NCBI RefSeq assembly: GCF_002102255.1
Contig: NZ_LQPH01000037.1
Span: forward strand, 22,704 to 86,703
DNA from: Mycobacterium nebraskense
GTDB taxonomy: Bacteria; Actinomycetota; Actinomycetes; Mycobacteriales; Mycobacteriaceae
Direction: 5' to 3'
DNA length: 64,000 nt
Part shown: positions 36,719 through 44,685 of the stretch, piece by piece
Layout of the letters: every line of letters starts with the position of its first letter
How positions within the stretch are numbered: the first letter of the stretch is position 1
Position numbers and translations under genes: made by a program
The notes under the pieces: generated by a model
Seen by the model: only the letters and a program-made list of their open reading frames with translations
The model's database searches: none
What the model was told of the DNA's origin: nothing

Positions 36719-36858
36719 CTTTTGCATATGGACGGGCCAATGTAACGCCCCGCGCCCCACTCCCTACCCATCCGAACCGGGCCGGTCGAAATTCTGGTCG
36801 GACGCCGTGACCCGACGGTCTCGCCGCGTCTCGCGTCCCCTGCGAGAACATTCGTCCG

Positions 36859-36880
36859 GCGTTAGCCTTAGTGCTGACAG
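36859..36880 (+). promoter_or_regulatory. Upstream block shared by the two pstS genes, copy 1
   Basis: GCGTTAGCCTTAGTGCTGAC resembles ACGTTAACCTTCTTGCTGTT at 38136 before the second pstS gene. Conserved position (about 70-110 bp before each start) suggests a phosphate-response site such as a RegX3 box, but it does not match the GTTCACC-type motif closely. Confidence 0.35.
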
Positions 36881-36947
36881 TTTGGCCGGCGCGCAGCGGC
36901 TATTGAATGGTGGCGAGCATGCTTGATCTTCCCCGTTGGGGATCTCA

Positions 36948-38060
36948 TTGGGACTGAACCGATCTAGCGCTGCGCTGAGTGTTCTGGCCGTGGTTGCTCT
37001 GGTGCTGTCGGGCTGCGGGACTAATGACAACGCGGCGGGGGAGGGTTCCGGGCCGGGCACATCGCCCGTCAAAGTGAGCTGTGGCGGGACGAAGGCGCTG
37101 AAGGCCAGCGGGTCGACCGCCCAGGCCAACGCGATGACCCGCTTCATCAACGCGTTCGAGCAGGCCTGCCCGGGCCAGACGCTGAACTACACGCCCAACG
37201 GGTCCGGGGCGGGGATTGACGAATTCACCGGGAATCAAACGGATTTCGCGGGATCGGACTCGCCGCTGGCTCCCATCGAATACTTTGCGGCGCGGCAGCG
37301 CTGCGGTTCGCCGGCGTGGAATTTGCCGGTGGTGTTCGGTCCGATCGCCATTACCTACAACGTCACCGGCGTGACTTCGTTGAATCTGGATGGTCCTACG
37401 GCCGCGAAAGTGTTCAAGGGTGCCATCACGGCCTGGAACGATCCGGCGATTCGGGCGTTGAATCCGGGCGTCGCGTTTCCCGCCGAGCCGATTCGGGTGA
37501 TCTTTCGCAACGATCAGTCCGGTACAACAGACAATTTTCAGAAATACCTGGACTCCGCGGCCAACGGCGTCTGGGACAAAGGCATCGGGAAGTCATTCAA
37601 TGGCGGTGTCGGTGAGGGGGTCAGGGGCAACGACGGCGCGTCGGCGGCGGTCAGGGCTACCGAGGGGTCGATCAGCTATAACGAGTGGTCGTTCGCCCAG
37701 GCGCAAAAACTCAACATGGCCAAGATCATCACATCGGCCGGCCCGGACGCGGTGGCGATCAGCGCCGACTCGGTCGGCAAAACGATCTCCGGCGCCACCT
37801 TCAGCGAAGAGGGCAACGACTTGGTCGTCGACACCTTCTCCTTCTACGAGCCGACCCGGCCCGGGTCCTACCCGATCGTGCTCGCGACCTACGAGATCGT
37901 CTGCTCGAAATACCCAGATCCCCAGGTCGCTGCGGCCGTCAAGGCGTTCCTGCGGAGCACCATCGGGGCAGGGCAGAACGGCTTGGTGGGCAACGGCTAC
38001 ATTCCCGTTCCCGACTCGTTCAAGCCCCGTTTGTCGGCGGCGATCGACGCCATTTCGTGA
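36948..38060 (+). CDS. Phosphate-binding lipoprotein, PstS3-type (first tandem copy)
   Basis: 370 residues from TTG 36948, chosen because it aligns with the TTG start of the neighbouring copy ([11 protein letters not shown] versus [11 protein letters not shown]) and has GGGG eight bases upstream; a TTG at 36936 is in frame. Lipobox VLSGC places the lipid on Cys. Binding residues: [16 protein letters not shown] (SGST loop), FAGSDSPL, and [18 protein letters not shown] (SGTT loop). Periplasmic/envelope phosphate receptor feeding PstC2/PstA1. Most residues match the second copy; long nucleotide stretches are identical. Confidence 0.9.
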   Translation: MGLNRSSAALSVLAVVALVLSGCGTNDNAAGEGSGPGTSPVKVSCGGTKALKASGSTAQANAMTRFINAFEQACPGQTLNYTPNGSGAGIDEFTGNQTDFAGSDSPLAPIEYFAARQRCGSPAWNLPVVFGPIAITYNVTGVTSLNLDGPTAAKVFKGAITAWNDPAIRALNPGVAFPAEPIRVIFRNDQSGTTDNFQKYLDSAANGVWDKGIGKSFNGGVGEGVRGNDGASAAVRATEGSISYNEWSFAQAQKLNMAKIITSAGPDAVAISADSVGKTISGATFSEEGNDLVVDTFSFYEPTRPGSYPIVLATYEIVCSKYPDPQVAAAVKAFLRSTIGAGQNGLVGNGYIPVPDSFKPRLSAAIDAIS

Positions 38061-38135
38061 GCCTCCTCTCAATGGCGTGCGGCCCCCCGCCAAGCCGTCT
38101 TGGCCAGCGACAATCGGCCGACAGTTATTTGCCCA

Positions 38136-38158
38136 ACGTTAACCTTCTTGCTGTTAGC
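38136..38158 (+). promoter_or_regulatory. Upstream block shared by the two pstS genes, copy 2
   Basis: Contains GTTAACC and, 15 bases on, GTTAGC as imperfect direct repeats, 88-110 bp before the second pstS start. See copy 1 at 36859. A separate promoter for the second gene is implied. Confidence 0.35.
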
Positions 38159-38245
38159 TTCGTTGCTGCGAGAGACGGCTGGTCGCCGGACAGCGGCTAG
38201 GAGAACGTCGGCAATCATGTTTCATCCCTACCGTTAGGAAGTGAC

Positions 38246-39358
38246 TTGAAACTCAACCGATTCGGTGCCGCGCTGAGCGTCGTGACCGCTGGTGCGCTGG
38301 CGTTGTCAGGGTGCGGAAGTGACAACAATGCCAGTGGCGGAAGCGCGACGAGCGGCTCGTCGTCGGGCAAGGTTAGCTGTGGCGGGAAGAAGACGTTGAA
38401 GGCCAGCGGGTCGACTGCCCAGGCCAACGCGATGACGCGCTTCGTGAACGCCTTCGAACAGGCTTGCCCCGGCCAGACGTTGAATTACACGGCCAACGGC
38501 TCGGGCGCGGGAATTAGTGAATTCAACGGCAACCAAACCGATTTCGGCGGCTCGGACTCCCCGCTTGCTGCCAAGGAATACGCTGCGGCGCAGCAGCGTT
38601 GCGGTTCGCCGGCGTGGAATTTGCCGGTGGTGTTCGGTCCGATCGCGATTACCTACAACGTCAAGGGCGTGGGTTCGCTGAGCCTTGACGGTCCCACAGC
38701 GGCGAAAATCTTCAACGGCGCCATCACGACCTGGAATGACCCGGCCGTTGCGGCGCTGAACTCCGGTGTCACGTTGCCCGCCGAGCCCATTCATGTGGTG
38801 TTCCGCAACGACGAATCCGGCACCACGGACAATTTTCAGAAGTACCTCGACGCCGCCTCCGATGGCGCGTGGGGCAAGGGCGCCGGGAAGACCTTCAAGG
38901 GCGGAGTCGGCGAGGGGGCCAAGGGTAACGACGGTACGTCGGCGGCGATCAAGGCTACCGAGGGGTCGATCACCTACAACGAATGGTCGTTCGCTCAGGC
39001 ACAGAAATTGAACATGGCCAAGGTCGTCACCCCGGCCGGTCCGGACGCCGTGGCGATCAGCGCTGACTCGGTCGGCAAAACGATTTCTGGGGCCAAGATC
39101 AGCGGGCAGGGCAACGACCTGGTGCTCGACACGCTCTCCTTCTACAAGCCGACCCAACCCGGGTCCTACCCGATCGTGCTGGCGACGTACGAGATCGTGT
39201 GCTCGAAGTATCCCGATTCCCAGGTCGGCACGGCGGTCAAAGCGTTCCTGGAAAGTACCATCGGTGCGGGGCAGAGTGGCCTGGCCGACAATGGGTACAT
39301 TCCCATCCCGGATTCGTTCAAGTCGAGACTGTCGGCTTCGATCAACGCCATCACGTGA
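38246..39358 (+). CDS. pstS3: Phosphate-binding lipoprotein PstS3
   Basis: 370 residues from TTG 38246, with a strong SD (TTAGGAAG) six bases upstream. N-terminus [20 protein letters not shown] and lipobox ALSGC closely follow M. tuberculosis PstS3 (Rv0928). Phosphate-binding loops: [32 protein letters not shown]. High-affinity inorganic-phosphate receptor at the outer face of the membrane. Followed by pstC2 after 12 bp. It is the more PstS3-like of the tandem pair. Confidence 0.94.
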   Translation: MKLNRFGAALSVVTAGALALSGCGSDNNASGGSATSGSSSGKVSCGGKKTLKASGSTAQANAMTRFVNAFEQACPGQTLNYTANGSGAGISEFNGNQTDFGGSDSPLAAKEYAAAQQRCGSPAWNLPVVFGPIAITYNVKGVGSLSLDGPTAAKIFNGAITTWNDPAVAALNSGVTLPAEPIHVVFRNDESGTTDNFQKYLDAASDGAWGKGAGKTFKGGVGEGAKGNDGTSAAIKATEGSITYNEWSFAQAQKLNMAKVVTPAGPDAVAISADSVGKTISGAKISGQGNDLVLDTLSFYKPTQPGSYPIVLATYEIVCSKYPDSQVGTAVKAFLESTIGAGQSGLADNGYIPIPDSFKSRLSASINAIT

Positions 39359-39370
39359 TTTGAGGTGGTC

Positions 39371-40363
39371 GTGACCCGAGGAGCGGTAGTCAGCCCGTCG
39401 GCCCCGCAAAAAACCGGGCTGAAGGCGCTTAGTTCGCCGTCAGCCCGGCGCGGCGATCGACTGTTCAAGCTGACGGCTGCCGCTGCCGGTTCGACGATCG
39501 TGGTCGCGATCCTGCTGATCGCGGTGTTCCTGTTGATTCGTGCCGTCCCGTCGTTGCGGGTCAACCACGCGAATTTCTTCACCAGCGCCCAGTTCAGCAC
39601 GACCGACCCGGGGAAGCTCGCCTTCGGCATCCGCGACCTGTTGATGGTCACGGTGCTGAGTTCGCTCACCGCGCTTGTGCTGGCGGTGCCGGTGGCGGTC
39701 GGGATCGCGGTGTTTCTCACCCAATATGCGCCCAAGCGGCTGGCTCGCCCGTTCGGGGCGATCGTCGACCTGTTGGCCGCGGTGCCCTCGATCATCTTCG
39801 GGTTGTGGGGCATCTTCGTGCTGGCGCCCAAGATCGAGCCCGTCGCGGAGTTCCTCAATCGCAACCTGGGCTGGTTGTTCCTGTTCAAGCAGGGCAACGT
39901 GTCGCTGGCCGGTGGCGGCACCATCTTCACCGCGGGCATCGTGCTTTCGGCGATGATCCTGCCGATCATCACGTCGGTCTCGCGTGAAGTGTTCCGGCAG
40001 ACCCCGCACATCCAGATGGAAGCGGCGCAAGCGCTGGGTGCCACCAAGTGGGAGGTGGTACGGATGACCGTGCTGCCGTTCGGCCGCAGCGGTGTCATCG
40101 CGGCGTCGATGTTGGGGTTGGGCCGCGCGCTCGGCGAGACCGTGGCGGTGCTGATCATTTTGCGCTCCGCCGCACGCCCGGGGAATTGGTCGCTGTTCGA
40201 CGGCGGTTACACGTTCGCCTCGAAGATCGCCTCCGCGGCAGCCGAATTCAGTGAACCGCTGCCCACCGGGGCCTACATCGCGGCGGGATTCGCGTTGTTC
40301 GTCTTGACGTTCGTCGTCAACGCATTGGCTCGTGCGATCGCCGGCGGGAAGGTCAACGGATGA
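39371..40363 (+). CDS. pstC2: Phosphate ABC transporter permease PstC2
   Basis: 330 residues from GTG 39371 (GAGG five bases upstream; a GTG at 39365 would overlap the SD). Six membrane helices; the EAA loop, which docks the ATPase, reads [22 protein letters not shown] as [14 protein letters not shown]. Segment [20 protein letters not shown] is typical of PstC. Pairs with PstA1 in the membrane; no pstB ATPase gene is in this locus, so PstB must come from elsewhere. Confidence 0.94.
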   Translation: MTRGAVVSPSAPQKTGLKALSSPSARRGDRLFKLTAAAAGSTIVVAILLIAVFLLIRAVPSLRVNHANFFTSAQFSTTDPGKLAFGIRDLLMVTVLSSLTALVLAVPVAVGIAVFLTQYAPKRLARPFGAIVDLLAAVPSIIFGLWGIFVLAPKIEPVAEFLNRNLGWLFLFKQGNVSLAGGGTIFTAGIVLSAMILPIITSVSREVFRQTPHIQMEAAQALGATKWEVVRMTVLPFGRSGVIAASMLGLGRALGETVAVLIILRSAARPGNWSLFDGGYTFASKIASAAAEFSEPLPTGAYIAAGFALFVLTFVVNALARAIAGGKVNG

Positions 40364-40442
40364 CCCGCGCCGCCGACGATGCAGTGGGGGTACCGCCCGC
40401 TCGCGGGGCACGAAGCGATGGGGAGGAGCTGCGCTCATGACC
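40361..40442 (+). repeat. MIRU-like interspersed element between pstC2 and pstA1
   Basis: It starts with the pstC2 stop (TGACCCGCGC), contains CGACGATGCAG, a GC hairpin (TACCGCCCGCTCGCGGGGCA region) and GGGGAGGAG, and ends GCGCTCATGACC at the pstA1 start. These boundary sequences and the stop-to-start placement are those of mycobacterial MIRUs, as recalled from the senX3-regX3 spacer. Confidence 0.65.
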
Positions 40443-41345
40443 TCCGCGGTCGAAGCGTTTGACCGGCCGGTCAAAACCCAGGCCTTCCGGCCCGTCAGCA
40501 TCCGGCGCCGGATCACCAACAATGCCGCGACCATCTTCTTCATCGCCTCGTTCCTCATCGCGCTGGTGCCGCTGGCCTGGGTGCTGTCGGTCGTGGTGGC
40601 CCGGGGTTGGTACGCGGTAACCCGGACGGGTTGGTGGACCCACTCGCTGCGCGGGATCTTGCCGGAGCAGTTCGCCGGCGGCATCTATCACGCGCTGTAC
40701 GGAACCGTGGTACAGGCCGGGGTGGCCGCCCTGCTGTCCGTGCCGCTGGGATTGATGACCGCGGTCTTCCTGGTGGAATACGGTTCCAGCCGGCTGGTGC
40801 GGCTGACGACGTTCATGGTCGACGTGCTCGCCGGGGTGCCCTCCATCGTGGCGGCGCTGTTCGTCTTCAGCCTCTGGATCGCCACCCTGGGATTCCAGCA
40901 GAGCTCGTTCGCCGTCTCGCTGGCGCTGGTCTTGCTGATGCTGCCGGTGGTGGTGCGGTCCGCCGAGGAGATGCTCAGGTTGGTGCCCGACGATCTGCGC
41001 GAAGCCAGCTACGCGCTCGGCGTTCCCAAGTGGAAGACCATCGTGCGGATCGTGTTCCCGATCGCGATGCCCGGCATCGTCTCCGGAGTCTTGTTGTCGG
41101 TCGCGCGGGTGATCGGCGAAACCGCCCCAGTGCTGGTGCTGGTCGGATACAGCCGCTCGATCAACGTCGACATCTTCCACGGCAACATGGCCTCGCTGCC
41201 GCTGCTGATCTACACCGAACTCACCAATCCCGAGCACGCCGGCTTCCTGCGCATCTGGGGTGCGGCGCTGAGCCTGATCATCATGGTCGCCGTGATCAAC
41301 CTGATCGCGGGTGCTACCCGGTTCCTGGCGACCCGCCGGCGCTGA
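40437..41345 (+). CDS. pstA1: Phosphate ABC transporter permease PstA1
   Basis: 302 residues from ATG 40437, SD GGGAGGAG ten bases upstream inside the MIRU-like element. Six helices; EAA loop REASYALGVPKWKTIVRIVFP; periplasmic segment GWWTHSLRGILPEQFAGG. Second permease half of the high-affinity phosphate importer; in M. tuberculosis PstA1 also takes part in signalling to SenX3-RegX3. The upstream in-frame extension to 40332 is the MIRU-like sequence and not protein-like. Convergent with mku, 18 bp between stops. Confidence 0.94.
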   Translation: MTSAVEAFDRPVKTQAFRPVSIRRRITNNAATIFFIASFLIALVPLAWVLSVVVARGWYAVTRTGWWTHSLRGILPEQFAGGIYHALYGTVVQAGVAALLSVPLGLMTAVFLVEYGSSRLVRLTTFMVDVLAGVPSIVAALFVFSLWIATLGFQQSSFAVSLALVLLMLPVVVRSAEEMLRLVPDDLREASYALGVPKWKTIVRIVFPIAMPGIVSGVLLSVARVIGETAPVLVLVGYSRSINVDIFHGNMASLPLLIYTELTNPEHAGFLRIWGAALSLIIMVAVINLIAGATRFLATRRR

Positions 41346-41363
41346 GCCCCCACTGGGCCCGCG

Positions 41364-42257
41364 TCAGGATTTCGACGCGACCTTCTTGGCCGGTGCCTTC
41401 TTCGCCGTGGTCTTCTTGGCGGCCGTTTTCTTCGCCGGTGCCTTCTTGGCGGGAGCCTTTCCGTCACCGGAGCGCGCCTTCACGCTGGCTTCCAGCTTGG
41501 CCAACAGGTCGGCGACGTCCTCGGTCTCATCGAGTTCCTTCGGTTGCTCCTCGGTGGTAAAGGCTTCGCCGCCTTCGAGTTTCGCCTCGATCAGCTCTTG
41601 CAGCTGCTCTTGGTAGGTGTCGTGATAGCGGTCGGGGTTGAAGTCTTCGGCCATCGACTCCACCACTTGACCGGCCATCTTGAGTTCGGCGGGCTTGATC
41701 TCGACCTTCTTGTCGAGAACCGGGAAGTCCGGATCGCGGATTTCGTCGGGCCACAACAAGGTGTGCACCACCATCACGTCACGCTTGCCGAAGTCCTTGA
41801 CGCGCAACGCCGCCAGCCGGGTCTTGTTGCGCAGCGTGAAGTGGACGATCGCCATCCGGTCCGTCTCCGCCAGCGTCCTGGCGAGCAGCACATAGGATTT
41901 CGACGACTTGGAATCGGGCTCCAGGAAGTAACTGCGGTCGAACAACATCGGGTCGACCTCGCTGGCCGGCACGAACTCGAGCACCTCGATCTCGCGGCTG
42001 CGTTCTTCGGGCAAGGTGGAGATGTCGTCGTCGGTGATGATGACCGTCTGACCGTCATCGGATTCGAAGGCCCGCGCGATGTCACGGTATTCGACGACCT
42101 CGCCGTCCACCTCGCACACGCGTTGGTACCGGATGCGGCCATTGTCCTTGGCGTGCACCTGATGGAACTTGATGTCGTGGTCCTGGGTGGCGCTGTACAC
42201 CTTGACCGGGACGTTGACCAGCCCGAATGCGATCGAGCCCTTCCAGATGGAGCGCAT
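41364..42257 (-). CDS. mku: Ku homodimer DNA-end-binding protein
   Basis: 297 residues from ATG 42257 (MRSIWKGSIAFGLVNVPVKV). The Ku core beta-barrel is intact (RIRYQRVCEVDGEVVEYRDI; YFLEPDSKSSKSYVLLARTL; FTLRNKTRLAALRVKDFG). It threads onto double-strand breaks and recruits LigD for end joining. The last 35 residues are a Lys/Ala/Pro tail (KAPAKKAPAKKTAAKKTTAK) absent from M. tuberculosis Ku but like the extension of M. smegmatis Ku. Divergent from ligD; a palindrome sits just upstream of its start. Confidence 0.95.
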   Translation of the reverse strand: MRSIWKGSIAFGLVNVPVKVYSATQDHDIKFHQVHAKDNGRIRYQRVCEVDGEVVEYRDIARAFESDDGQTVIITDDDISTLPEERSREIEVLEFVPASEVDPMLFDRSYFLEPDSKSSKSYVLLARTLAETDRMAIVHFTLRNKTRLAALRVKDFGKRDVMVVHTLLWPDEIRDPDFPVLDKKVEIKPAELKMAGQVVESMAEDFNPDRYHDTYQEQLQELIEAKLEGGEAFTTEEQPKELDETEDVADLLAKLEASVKARSGDGKAPAKKAPAKKTAAKKTTAKKAPAKKVASKS

Positions 42258-42263
42258 GTAAGT

Positions 42264-42279
42264 CAGTATGCCCATACTG
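42264..42279. promoter_or_regulatory. Perfect inverted repeat at the mku start
   Basis: CAGTATG-CC-CATACTG, 7-bp arms, 7 bp before the mku ATG. An alternative in-frame ATG for mku at 42275 would lie in the right arm. Could be an operator in the mku-ligD divergent promoter; a role is inferred only. Confidence 0.45.
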
Positions 42280-42414
42280 TTCGCCGGCCAACAGGACGCG
42301 GGGCCATTGCGCCGCAGCTTGTGACCGCATCGAAGCCTGCCGAGCAGCTAGCGCCAGTTTGCTTGTGCCCACAGCTCGGGCCACAACTCACGTCAGACGA
42401 CGTACGTTGACACT

Positions 42415-44685
42415 ATGAGTGCGACGGCGGGCCCCCGGGTGCGGCTGACCAACGCCGACAAGGTGCTCTACCCCGCCACCGGAACCACGAAGCGCGACGT
42501 CTTCGACTATTACACCCGGATCGCCGAAGTGATGATCCCGCACATCGCGGGACGCCCGGCCACCCGCAAGCGCTGGCCCAACGGCGTCGAGCAGGATTCG
42601 TTCTTCGAGAAGCAGCTGGCCTCGTCGGCGCCGGATTGGCTGCCACGCGCCAGCGTCACGCACCGGTCCGGAACCACGACGTATCCAATCATCGACAGCC
42701 CCGAGGGGCTGGCCTGGATCGCGCAGCAGGCCGCGCTGGAAGTGCACGTGCCGCAGTGGCGGTTCGCCGCCGAGTGGACCCGAAGCAAGGCGGAAGTGCT
42801 CAAACCCGGGCCGGCCACCAGATTGGTGTTCGACCTCGACCCCGGTGAAGGCGTGACCATGGCTCAGCTGGCCGAGGTGGCCCACGCCGTGCGCGATCTC
42901 ATCGCCGGGATCGGGCTGACCCTGTTCCCGCTCACCAGCGGCAGCAAGGGCCTGCACCTCTACGCACCGCTGGTCGAGCCGGTGAGCACCAAGGGCGCGA
43001 CGGTGTTGGCGAAACGGGTTGCCCAGCAACTGGAAAAGTCAATGCCCAAGCTGGTCACGTCGGCCATGACCCGCAGCTTGCGGGCGGGAAAGGTGTTCCT
43101 CGACTGGAGCCAGAACAACGGCACCAAAACGACCATCGCACCGTATTCGTTGCGCGGACGCGAACATCCGACGGTCGCGGCGCCGCGCACCTGGGACGAG
43201 ATCGGCGCCCCGGCGTCGCTGCGCCAATTGCGCTACGACGAGGTGTTGGCCCGGGTCACGCGCGACGGCGATCTACTGGAGGCGCTGGACAGCGACGTCG
43301 CCGTCTCGGACAAATTGACCAAGTACCGCAGCATGCGGGACGCGTCGAAGACCCCAGAACCGGTTCCGCGGACGAAACCGACCACGGGCCAAGGCAATTC
43401 CTTCGTCATCCAGGAACACCACGCCCGCCGGCTGCACTACGACTTCCGGCTCGAGCGCGACGGCGTGCTGGTGTCGTGGGCCGTGCCGAAGAACCTGCCC
43501 GAAACCACCTCGGTGAACCACCTGGCGGTACACACCGAGGATCATCCGCTGGAATACGCCACCTTCGAGGGCAACATCCCCAAAGGGGAGTACGGCGCCG
43601 GGAAGGTGATCATCTGGGACTCCGGAACCTACGAGGCGGAGAAGTTTCGCGACGATGAGGTCATCGTCAACCTGCGCGGCAGCAAGGTCTCCGGCCGCTA
43701 TGCGCTGATCCAGACCAGCGGTAACCAGTGGCTGGCGCACCGGATGAAGGACCAGCAGGTCTTCGACTTCGACGGGATAGCGCCCATGCTTGCCACCCAC
43801 GGCTCGGTCGCGGCGTGCAAGGCGAGTCAGTGGGCCTTCGAAGGCAAATGGGACGGCTACCGCCTGCTGGTCGAAATCGACCACGGCGCCCTGCGGGTAC
43901 GGTCCCGCCGCGGCCGCGAGGTCACCAGCGAATACCCCCAAATGCGTGCGCTGGCAGCCGATCTCGCCGACCATCACGTGGTGCTCGACGGCGAGGCCGT
44001 CGTCCTGGACGCCTCCGGGGTGCCCAGTTTCCACGCGATGCAGAACCGGGGCCGCGGCAGCCGCGTGGAATTCTGGGCGTTCGACGTGCTGTATCTCGAC
44101 GGCCGTTCGCTGCTGCGGGCCCGCTACCAGGACCGCCGAAAGTTGTTGGAAACACTGGCCAGTGGCAGCGACCTCATCGTCCCCGAGTTGTTGCCGGGCG
44201 ACGGGAAACAGGCGCTGGAGCACTCCGGCAAGCATGGCTGGGAGGGCGTGGTCGCCAAGAAACGCGACTCCACCTACCAGCCGGGCCGGCGCTCGGCATC
44301 CTGGATCAAGGACAAGCACTGGAACACCCAGGAAATCGTCATCGGCGGCTGGAAGGCCGGGGAGGGCGGACGCAGCAGCGGCATCGGCTCACTGCTGATG
44401 GGCATCCCGACCGATGGCGGCCTGCATTTCGCCGGGCGGGTCGGTACCGGGTTCACCGATCGTGACCTGGCGAGCCTGAAGAAAACCCTGGCACCGCTGC
44501 ACACCGACCAATCACCCTTCACCCCACCGCTTCCCCGCAGCGAGGCCAGGGGCGTGACGTACGTCGAGCCGGTGCTGGTGGGGGAAGTGCGCTACAGCGA
44601 GTGGACCCCCGATGACCGGTTGCGCCAGTCGAGTTGGCGTGGGCTGCGGCCGGACAAAGAACCGAGTGAGGTGGTGCGCGAATGA
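42415..44685 (+). CDS. ligD: ATP-dependent DNA ligase/polymerase/phosphoesterase LigD
   Basis: 756 residues with the mycobacterial domain order: polymerase/primase (about 1-290; metal motif VFDLDPGEGV), 3'-phosphoesterase (about 315-450; HHARRLHYDFRLERDG), and ligase (about 460-756; EGKWDGYR with adenylated Lys478, later LDGEAVVLD and EGVVAKKRDSTY). Fills, trims and seals ends held by Ku in non-homologous end joining. Its stop overlaps the next start (ATGA, 44682-44685). Orthologue of Rv0938. Confidence 0.96.
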   Translation: MSATAGPRVRLTNADKVLYPATGTTKRDVFDYYTRIAEVMIPHIAGRPATRKRWPNGVEQDSFFEKQLASSAPDWLPRASVTHRSGTTTYPIIDSPEGLAWIAQQAALEVHVPQWRFAAEWTRSKAEVLKPGPATRLVFDLDPGEGVTMAQLAEVAHAVRDLIAGIGLTLFPLTSGSKGLHLYAPLVEPVSTKGATVLAKRVAQQLEKSMPKLVTSAMTRSLRAGKVFLDWSQNNGTKTTIAPYSLRGREHPTVAAPRTWDEIGAPASLRQLRYDEVLARVTRDGDLLEALDSDVAVSDKLTKYRSMRDASKTPEPVPRTKPTTGQGNSFVIQEHHARRLHYDFRLERDGVLVSWAVPKNLPETTSVNHLAVHTEDHPLEYATFEGNIPKGEYGAGKVIIWDSGTYEAEKFRDDEVIVNLRGSKVSGRYALIQTSGNQWLAHRMKDQQVFDFDGIAPMLATHGSVAACKASQWAFEGKWDGYRLLVEIDHGALRVRSRRGREVTSEYPQMRALAADLADHHVVLDGEAVVLDASGVPSFHAMQNRGRGSRVEFWAFDVLYLDGRSLLRARYQDRRKLLETLASGSDLIVPELLPGDGKQALEHSGKHGWEGVVAKKRDSTYQPGRRSASWIKDKHWNTQEIVIGGWKAGEGGRSSGIGSLLMGIPTDGGLHFAGRVGTGFTDRDLASLKKTLAPLHTDQSPFTPPLPRSEARGVTYVEPVLVGEVRYSEWTPDDRLRQSSWRGLRPDKEPSEVVRE

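Larger units (their letters stand above)
36635..36947. other. 313-bp divergent region between SDR and first pstS gene
   Basis: No ORF supported. It contains the KstR-type site (36705-36718) facing the SDR gene and an upstream block (36859-36880) shared with the second pstS gene. Confidence 0.5.
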
